64,000 nt of DNA from Stomorhina lunata (Eukaryota; Arthropoda; Insecta; Diptera; Rhiniidae): NCBI GenBank assembly GCA_933228675.1, contig OW121743.1:19399651-19463650 (forward strand). The letters run 5' to 3'. Positions 56,045-64,000 of this stretch are shown one piece after another. The notes beneath the pieces are model-generated. The model saw nothing but the letters and a program-made list of their open reading frames with translations, searched no databases and had not been told where the DNA came from. The number at the start of each line of letters is the position of its first letter. The stretch's first letter is position 1. The position numbers and the translations under genes are program-made.

Positions 56045-59000
56045 TTTCTGATTTTTGTAGGAAATTTTTCAAAAAATTTCATATTTTTATAGGAAATTTT
56101 TCAAAAAATTTTCTTATTTTTATAGGAAAATAGAAAAATTTCATATTTTTATAAGAAATTTTTCCAAAAATTTCCTATTTTTATAGGAAATTTTTCCAAA
56201 AATTTCCTATTTTTATAGGAAAATTTTCCAAAAATTTCCTATTTTTATAGGAAAATTTTCCAAAAATTTCCTATTTTTATAGGAAATTTTTCCAAAAATT
56301 TCCTATTTTTATAGGAAAATTTTCCAAAAATTTCCTATTTTTATAGGAAATTTTTCCAAAAATTTCCTATTTTTATAGGAAATTTTTCCAAAAATTTCCT
56401 ATTTTTATAGGAAATTTTTCCAAAAATTTCCTATTTTTATAGGAAATTTTTCCAAAAATTTCCTATTTTTATAGGAAATTTTTACAAAAATTTCCTATTT
56501 TTATAGGAAATTTTTACAAAAATTTCCTATTTTTATAGGAAATTTTTACAAAAATTTCCTATTTTTATAGGAAATTTTTCCAAAAATTTCCTATTTTTAT
56601 AGGAAATTTTTCCAAAAATTTCCTATTTTTATAGGAAATTTTTCCAAAAATTTCCTATTTTTATAGGAAATTTTTCCAAAAATTTCCTATTTTTATAGGA
56701 AATTTTTCCAAAAATTTCCTATTTTTATAGGAAATTTTTCCAAAAATTTCCTATTTTTATAGGAAATTTTTCCAAAAATTTCCTATTTTTATAGGAAATT
56801 TTTCCAAAAATTTCCTATTTTTATAGGAAATTTTTCCAAAAATTTCCTATTTTTATAGGAAATTTTTTCCAAAAATTTCCTATTTTTATAGGAAATTTTT
56901 CCAAAAATTTCCTATTTTTATAGGAAATTTTTCCAAAAATTTCCTATTTTTATAGGAAATTTTTCCAAAAATTTCCTATTTTTATAGGAAATTTTTCCAA
57001 AAATTTCCTATTTTTATAGGAAATTTTTCCAAAAATTTCCTATTTTTATAGGAAATTTTTCCAAAAATTTCCTATTTTTATAGGAAATTTTTCCAAAAAT
57101 TTCCTATTTTTATAGGAAATTTTTCCAAAAATTTCCTATTTTTATAGGAAATTTTTCCAAAAATTTCCTATTTTTATAGGAAATTTTTCCAAAAATTTCC
57201 TATTTTTATAGGAAATTTTTCCAAAAATTTCCTATTTTTATAGGAAATTTTTCCAAAAATTTCCTATTTTTATAGGAAATTTTTCCAAAAATTTCCTATT
57301 TTTATAGGAAATTTTTCCAAAAATTTCCTATTTTTATAGGAAATTTTTCCAAAAATTTCCTATTTTTATAGGAAATTTTTCCAAAAATTTCCTATTTTTA
57401 TAGGAAATTTTTCCAAAAATTTCCTATTTTTATAGGAAATTTTTCCAAAAATTTCCTATTTTTATAGGAAATTTTTCCAAAAATTTCCTATTTTTATAGG
57501 AAATTTTTCCAAAAATTTCCTATTTAATAGGAAATTTTTCCAAAAATTTCCTATTTTTATAGGAAATTTTTCCAAAAATTTCCTATTTTTATAGGAAATT
57601 TTTCCAAAAATTTCCTATTTTTATAGGAAATTTTTCCAAAAATTTCCTATTTTTATAGGAAATTTTTCCAAAAATTTCCTATTTTTATAGGAAATTTTTC
57701 CAAAAATTTCCTATTTTTATAGGAAATTTTTCCAAAAATTTCCTATTTTTATAGGAAATTTTTTTCAAAAATTTCCTATTTTTATAGGAAATTTTTCCAA
57801 AAATTTCCTATTTTTATAGGAAATTTTTCCAAAAATTTCCTATTTTTATAGGAAATTTTTCCAAAAATTTCCTATTTTTATAGGAAATTTTTCCAAAAAT
57901 TTCCTATTTTTATAGGAAATTTTTCCAAAAATTTCCTATTTTTATAGGAAATTTTTCCAAAAATTTCCTATTTTTATAGGAAATTTTTCCAAAAATTTCC
58001 TATTTTTATAGGAAATTTTTCCAAAAATTTCCTATTTTTATAGGAAATTTTTCCAAAAATTTCCTATTTTTATAGGAAATTTTTCCAAAAATTTCCTATT
58101 TTTATAGGAAATTTTTCCAAAAATTTCCTATTTTTATAGGAAATTTTTCCAAAAATTTCCTATTTTTATAGGAAATTTTTCCAAAAATTTCCTATTTTTA
58201 TAGGAAATTTTTCCAAAAATTTCCTATTTTTATAGGAAATTTTTCCAAAAATTTCCTATTTTTATAGGAAATTTTTCCAAAAATTTCCTATTTTTATAGG
58301 AAATTTTTCCAAAAATTTCCTATTTTTATAGGAAATTTTTCCAAAAATTTCCTATTTTTATAGGAAATTTTTCCAAAAATTTCCTATTTTTATAGGAAAT
58401 TTTTCCAAAAATTTCCTATTTTTATAGGAAATTTTTCCAAAAATTTCCTATTTTTATAGGAAATTTTTCCAAAAATTTCCTATTTTTATAGGAAATTTTT
58501 CCAAAAATTTCCTATTTTTATAGGAAATTTTTCCAAAAATTTTCTATTTTTATAGGAAATTTTTCCAAAAATTTCCTATTTTTATAGGAAATTTTTCCAA
58601 AAATTTCCTATTTTTATAGGAAATTTTTCCAAAAATTTCCTATTTTTATAGGAAATTTTTCCAAAAATTTCCTATTTTTATAGGAAATTTTTCCAAAAAT
58701 TTCCTATTTTTATAGGAAATTTTTCCAAAAATTTCCTATTTTTATAGGAAATTTTTCCAAAAATTTCCTATTTTTATAGGAAATTTTTCCAAAAATTTCC
58801 TATTTTTATAGGAAATTTTTCCAAAAATTTCCTATTTTTATAGGAAATTTTTCAAAAATTTCCTATTTTCCTAGGAAATTTTTCAAAAATTTCCTATTTT
58901 TATAGGAAATTTTTCAAAAATTTCGTATTTTTATAGAACATTTTTCAAAAATTTCGTATTTTTATAGAAAATTTTTAAAAAGTTTCGTATTTTTATAGGA

Positions 59001-59125
59001 AATTTTTAAAAAATTCCCTGTTTTTATAGGACATTTTGAAAAAATTTTGTATTTTTATAGGAAATTTTTTAAAAGTTTGTTATTTTTATAGAAAATTTTT
59101 CAAAAATTTCTTATTTTTATATGAA
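56045..59125. repeat. Satellite array 7: 32-bp expanded-core unit
   Basis: About 96 units, almost identical from 56560 to 58850, with frayed edges. The unit combines GGAAATTTTTCCAAAAATTT and CCTATTTTTATA. It holds two hairpin-forming repeats: GGAAATTTTT-CC-AAAAATTTCC and TTTCCTAT-TTTT-ATAGGAAA. The second looks like the CTATAG core split by TTTTT. AT tracts are centred about 10 bp apart throughout. Period 32, checked at 57061/57093. Confidence 0.95.
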
Positions 59126-59990
59126 ATGTTGGTTCACGCTTGAAGCTTATTTAAAATCCTATCATATAAAAGTTTGTTTTTTGGCTATATCTATCAAGAT
59201 ATTCCACTTTTTCGATACTAGTATAAATAAATATGTTTTAATAAGCTAAATGCTTAACAGATGAAAAGTATGCTTTACAATTCATTTTCTCCCACAGCTG
59301 TAATGTATGCTTTATCGTAAATCTGTCATATATGCTTTGCAATTCGATTACTCCCATTTGCTTTTAAACTTTATAAAGAGTCTCGCCTTTTAATTGTCGA
59401 ATGTGCCAAAGAAAACAATCAAACAAAAGAAAGAGAGAGGAAGCAAACAATACAAAACTTATTGTAATATCTCACATTCAATACAACACCAAGAGTAATA
59501 ATCCATTGAGCCTAAGTGTATGCTAAGAATTAGAAATTAGGTATTAAAAGAAAGAAGGAAAAAAATGTTTGCCAACACATAAAAGGTCTTTGAAATTTTT
59601 CTACAAAACAATTGATTATAAAAAGTTTAAAAGGGCGTAAATTGACAAACAACAACATAGAGTGTAAAATGGGGTTATGACGAAGTGCCAATTGTTGCAT
59701 ACTCTAAGGCTTTGATAACATTAATTCTTTGTTTTAAGCTGATTTAAGTAGGCATGAAAAATTTATAAAACTAAGTGATGTCTGGCTGTTATTCGACTTA
59801 TTTTAGAATTTGCGGTAGAAAATGCAGCAAGAGAAAATACTTGTACATGAAATTAATTATATTTGGGTTAATGAAGTGATAAGTGGCCAAAAAGGGGGTT
59901 ACACATATACAAATTTCAATACCTTTAGATTTTCTAGGCTTTTTGAAAAATAAATTATTTTGAAACTCCCTAAGGTATGTTATTTTTGAA
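59126..59990. other. AT-rich intergenic, no gene seen
   Basis: No motif recognised. The last 60 bp begin to resemble the 585-bp repeat that follows. Confidence 0.5.
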
Positions 59991-61420
59991 AGTATGAGTT
60001 TTCGATCGATATCGAATGCGGCGATTTGCCTCTGCAATGTCAATTTTTCATGTCATTATAACCATATTGATAACAAGATATCCTGGAGCAAACATATTTG
60101 AAATTTCTGAAAAATTCCGTATAGACTTCTTTAAATATTCTTTAGTTCTTAAATATCTGTCAATATCCAATATATCTGATAGTATCTAATGAATAAATTC
60201 TTTAATATTCCCTTCCAGTAAGTCAACTATTTCGGGTTTCGCTCTATTAACATGAGTCTTTACATTGCCCTACTAAAGGTTAACTTAAGGCGTCCAATTG
60301 CACGATCTAGGCGGCCAACTGACCGGCTTCAAACGTGAAATAAACTGTTCCCCAAACGAGTATCTTAATGGGAGTAATGTTTCAAAATTTGAATCAATTA
60401 TTCAATGTTTCCATATATTTCGGACTTCGACCTATAAACATGAGTCTTAACACAGCCCCACAAAAAGTAGACTTAAAGGCGTTTAATCGCACGTTCTATG
60501 CGTCCAACTGACCGGCTTCGAACGTGAAATAAACTGTTCCCCAAACCAGTATCTCAATGGGATTATTTTCTTAAAAGTCTGAGTTTTCGAATAATATCTA
60601 ATGCGGCGATTTGCCTCTGCTATGTCAATTGTTCATGTCATTACATCCATATTAATAACAAGATATCCTGAAGCAAACATATTTGAAATTTCTGAAAAAT
60701 TCCGTATAGACTTCTTTAGATTTTCTTTAGTACTTAAATATCTGTCAATATCCAATATTTCTGCCAGTATCTAAGGAATAAATTCTTTAATATTCCCTCC
60801 CAGTATGTCAACTATTTCGGGCTTCACTCTATAAACATGAGACTTTACATTGCCCTACTAAAGGTTAACTTAAGGCGTCCAATTGCACGATCTAGGCGGC
60901 CAACTGACCGGCTTCAAACGTGAAATAAACTGTTCCCCAAACGAGTATCTTAATGGGAGTAATGTTTCAAAATTTGAATCAATTATTCAATGTTTCCATA
61001 TATTTCGGACTTCGACCTATAAACATGATTCTTAACACAGCCCCACAAAAAGTAGACTTAAAGGCGTGAAACAAACTGTTCCCCAAACCAGTGACTCAAT
61101 GGGACTATTGTTTCGAAATTTGAATCAATTATTTAATGTTTCCATATAATTTGATATAAGTATTGCCCGCGGCTTTGCCTCCAATAGTTCATGAGCTGTA
61201 TCCATACTCTCTCCAATATATCGGTTGTTATCTTACGAAAAAGTTCTTTAATATTACCTTCCAGTAAGTCAAACATTTCGGACTTAACGCACTTAACATA
61301 AGTCTTAATATATCACCACCAAAAAGACTGCAGGCGTTCAATAGCATGTTCTAGACGGCCAACTGACCGATTCCAAAAGTTAAATAAACTGTTCACCAAA
61401 CTCGCATCTCAAAAGGGTAG
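59991..61420 (+). repeat. 585-bp tandem repeat with ~185-bp internal duplication
   Basis: Two full copies and a partial third. GCGGCGATTTGCCTCTGC occurs at 60018 and 60603 and, degraded, near 61170. Inside each copy a ~185-bp segment is present twice: CATGAGTCTTAACACAGCCC-type sequence, then CCAACTGACCGGCTTC and AAATAAACTGTTCCCCAAAC. A related piece lies near 24820. No reading frame survives. Confidence 0.8.
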
Positions 61421-61950
61421 TGTTACATGTAGCAGAATCCTATTTAAATCACATATCAGTCAAGTTCAGCTCTTCCATTTTGAAAAAAAATGAATTTGTA
61501 ATAATCGCACAGAAGCTTTTAAAAAATGCTACTAGTTTCGTGGTCTTTGGAAAAAGTTTGATCCCATATAACAATAGGCCCATCGTCTACACCAAAGAAG
61601 ATAATTTACAAGAATGCATTGTCAGTTCTTGTAAAGCTTCTGGCTGCTTTTCATACCAACTTCGGCAATTTTTTCTTTGTGACGATAAATTTGAGATTTT
61701 TAACCCTAAACATAAACCATTGCAGTTAACAGAGCTCTGTTAAGAACTGGGAATAAAGTGATTACAAACGGAACCCGAACTTCCAGGGCCACGTTGGTGG
61801 GCAAAATGGGTATCACACCAAATTCGGTGATTTTTTGTTTGTGATGATAAATTTATAATTTTGTATCCTAGACACAAACCAACATTTTTAACCAGAGCTC
61901 TGTTATGTAGTTAACATACTAGTAGTAGTTACATACTGTTAGAAACTGAG
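61421..61950. repeat. Two diverged ~165-bp repeats
   Basis: A phrase set ('CCAACTTCGGCAATTTTTTC', GATAAATTTGAGATTTT, AACATAAACCA, AGAGCTCTGTTA) at about 61658-61742 recurs, altered, at about 61816-61908. A 107-codon open frame crosses the first copy. Because the second copy does not preserve it, I regard it as chance. Confidence 0.5.
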
Positions 61951-62830
61951 AATTTAACAGTATTCCCAGTGAACCAGTCCACGTGAGCGGACAAATGAGT
62001 CATCGGTTTGTAGATGAGAATGTTTCGTGAGGAAATCCATGATCAAATGGATAAATAAGTCATTTGATCATGGAATTGGTAAAAATTATCATATGTGGAA
62101 TCATGTTACGGTTGGATTCCAGATTTATCCAGTCATCGAGTTGTAGATTGGAATATTTTATATAGAAATCCACTATCAGAAGCTTTAGTAGTATCCAATA
62201 TATTGGTTTAAGCTAAGAGAGGATTCGAGATCCCCTGGGAACAAAGCAACCTGGCCGCCAATTTGGGTATCGGGTTGTAGAGGAGGATGTCTTCTATTGG
62301 AATTCGCAGTTAGAACCTATAACAGAACGAGTTAATAGGAGATATTAAAATTTGTAAATATTTTATATGTGGGCTTATGCTAAGGGAGAATTCCAGATTC
62401 CCAAAGGAAAAGGCAACTCAACAACTACCCGTGAGGTATCAGGCAGTAGATAAGGGAGATTTTTATGGAAATTCACTATTAGAACCACTAACGGGTGTTA
62501 GGAGTTATTAAGAAATTTCTTAAATTTCGTATGTGCGATTATGTTTAGGGCGGATTCTATATTCCCAGGCAACAAGTCAACGTAAGCTGACATATGAGGT
62601 ATCGGGTTGTAGTGAAGGATGTTTTTTTAATGTGAATTCATACTAAGAACCAATAATAGAACGAGTTGATAAAAGTAAAGATTTTAAATATAATATACTA
62701 AAGGAGGATTTCAGATAACCAGAAAACTTGGCAACGGGTTGTAGCTGAGGACTTTTTCTATAGGAATCCATTTACAAAGCCTTTAACAATTATGTTTAAG
62801 AAGAATTCCAAGTTCCCAGGAACCAAGACA
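61951..62830. repeat. Degenerate tandem repeats of ~120-170 bp
   Basis: The phrase ATCGGGTTGTAG, or a near relative, recurs near 62004, 62125, 62268, 62442, 62603 and 62732. It is followed each time by GGATGTTTTTTA-like and GGAATTCACTATTAGAACC-like sequence, with GATTCCAGATTCCC between units. No gene is supported. Confidence 0.6.
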
Positions 62831-63240
62831 CTTTATGTTAGCTACATAACAAAACTCTGTTAACTACATTGGTTTGAGTCTAGGCTCATTCTCCAAAAGT
62901 AACACGTTTCGATAGATTGAGTGACTTCAAGTAAAAGACTGTACACCGAAATACTTTCACAAAATTATTCTTAATGGATTCTATAGAGGTCTAATTGCTT
63001 TAAACGGCCTCAAATCCATAATACATGGCCACCAACAACTTAGATGCAGCTGTGATATTTTTGTCCGTCCGCACTCTAAGAATGTCTCTTGGTGGTTTAA
63101 TGTCCAATAATGTAAATTTGGTGGGAAAGTTGTTCACAAGATTCAAAATAACTACCTTAGAAGGTGGCTAAAACTGACCTTTTACATCGACGGGACGATG
63201 CCGATGGACGATGCTGTAGTAATTTAATAAGAAATTAATG
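62831..63240. other. Intergenic, no gene seen
   Basis: No feature recognised. Confidence 0.45.
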
Positions 63241-63315
63241 CTGTCGTGTCTGGGAACCCGGGCAGAATATGATATGCAAGGCTTAGTAGTCGCGACGTGC
63301 TAACCACCTTCTCCT
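63241..63315 (-). repeat. tRNA-derived SINE-like sequence, inverted copy
   Basis: On the minus strand: GGAGAAGGTGGTTAGCACGT (A-box region), CGCGACTACTAAGCC, then CCCGGGTTCCCAGAC (B-box region). It corresponds to the sequence at 50240-50350 with substitutions. Confidence 0.4.
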
Positions 63316-64000
63316 CATAAATATATCCAAGATTTATGTAAGTTAGGAATCTTAGAATAATTTTCTTACATTCCCAGAAGGACCCATCTTATAAAAAATG
63401 CGATTAAAGATAATTTTGATAAAGAATTCATCATGGTAAAATTAAATTTCGAATAATCTTAACTTGACTTTGAATGTTTTGTATCAAATATAAGTCATTC
63501 AACTTAATAATTTTACGTTCTTTGACCTCTAAACTGACCACAGCCAATATTTATTCCATTTTTGGAAATTAGCCAAAAAAAAAGTAGACAAAAATGTATT
63601 CCACTTTTTGAAATTAGCCAAAAATAAGTAGACAAAAATCTTTCTCTCCTTTAAAAAACATGGACACAAACAGACAAAACAAGTGTATCTTCCTGTTTTC
63701 TGTTATCCTTAAAAAAAACTGTAGTAATTTCCCTCTGTCATTTACGAAAGTCCCAGAAATAAGACCTCAATCATTGTTGATCTCATACAAACATTATCAA
63801 TCAATTTTCCCACAAACAGAATTCAATGAATTGAAATGTCCGTATTTGAAGACAAGGATATTAGCAAAGACTCTTCCTGGTAACATAAAACTCAAGGAAT
63901 TCCTTAAATAAAACAATAACAGAAAATAATTTCAAATTTGTATCCCTTCCACTCCGCCAAATTGTTACGTTTTAGCAATGATTTTTCCCCAGAGTAGGAA
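63316..64000. other. Intergenic with a ~45-bp direct duplication
   Basis: ATTCCATTTTTGGAAATTAG with its downstream AGTAGACAAAAAT (from 63553) is repeated with small changes from about 63597. An open frame at 63660-63911 ends at AATAAA but has no recognisable features. Confidence 0.45.

Noticed and set aside
61420..61743. 107-codon open frame
   Set aside because: It overlaps a diverged tandem repeat whose second copy does not keep the frame; no recognisable motif.
63660..63911. Small 83-codon gene ending at AATAAA
   Set aside because: No recognisable motif or splice context; a stop within a polyadenylation hexamer is expected by chance in AT-rich DNA.

Overview
This window looks like nuclear DNA of a higher fly (cyclorrhaphan Diptera, most likely a calyptrate such as a blowfly). 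The reasons are AT-rich DNA, an insect-type prophenoloxidase gene with short GT-AG introns, a retinol-dehydrogenase-like SDR gene, and a dense mixture of fly-type LINE, tRNA-derived and TIR repeats. The species is inferred, not proven. Only two host genes are secure: an SDR oxidoreductase (38409-39431, +) and a five-exon prophenoloxidase (46335-48678, -; 689 codons after splicing by eye). One further coding exon is possible at 55823-55950.

Layout. Positions 1-8831 hold nested and broken repeats: a hairpin-ended dispersed repeat, pieces of a CCCAG-ended TIR element that carries a tRNA-Ala-like module and the tail of an RTE LINE, a 50/57-bp minisatellite, an RTE LINE lacking its reverse transcriptase, and two halves of an RNase-H LINE. 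Positions 10032-22232 hold four long tandem arrays of 31-bp units in alternating orientation (+,-,+,-). Three more arrays lie at 35750-37731 (21-bp unit), 43676-45795 (31-bp) and 56045-59125 (32-bp). All seven are built on a short palindrome around CTATAG or an expanded form of it. Together they make about 16.8 kb, a quarter of the window.

Positions 25190-31312 are a 6.1-kb Transib transposon, the family that gave rise to RAG1. Its ends are CACAGTG, identical to the consensus V(D)J recombination-signal heptamer, and it is flanked by a 5-bp duplication, TGTCG. It is organised as a giant inverted repeat: two nearly identical 2.27-kb arms around a 1.58-kb centre. The transposase gene runs from the centre into the right arm, and an antisense copy of its 3' third lies in the left arm. 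The element sits in a field of ~132-bp repeats, and a related sequence near 32600 resembles the unoccupied site.

Positions 39713-42030 hold a mariner/IS630-type transposase remnant and a decayed LINE. Positions 49950-52016 hold a TIR element (CCCAGTCAGCATTT ends, TA flanks) containing a tRNA-derived SINE-like sequence and a second, nested CCCAG element. Positions 52100-54255 hold a fairly young 5'-truncated RNase-H LINE ending in CCTAA repeats. From 59991 to the end there are 585-bp and shorter degenerate tandem repeats.

The two host genes show no functional link. The strongest leads are the foldback Transib, the CTATAG palindromic satellite superfamily with unit lengths near whole helical turns, and the TIR element that has captured tRNA-like and LINE sequence.
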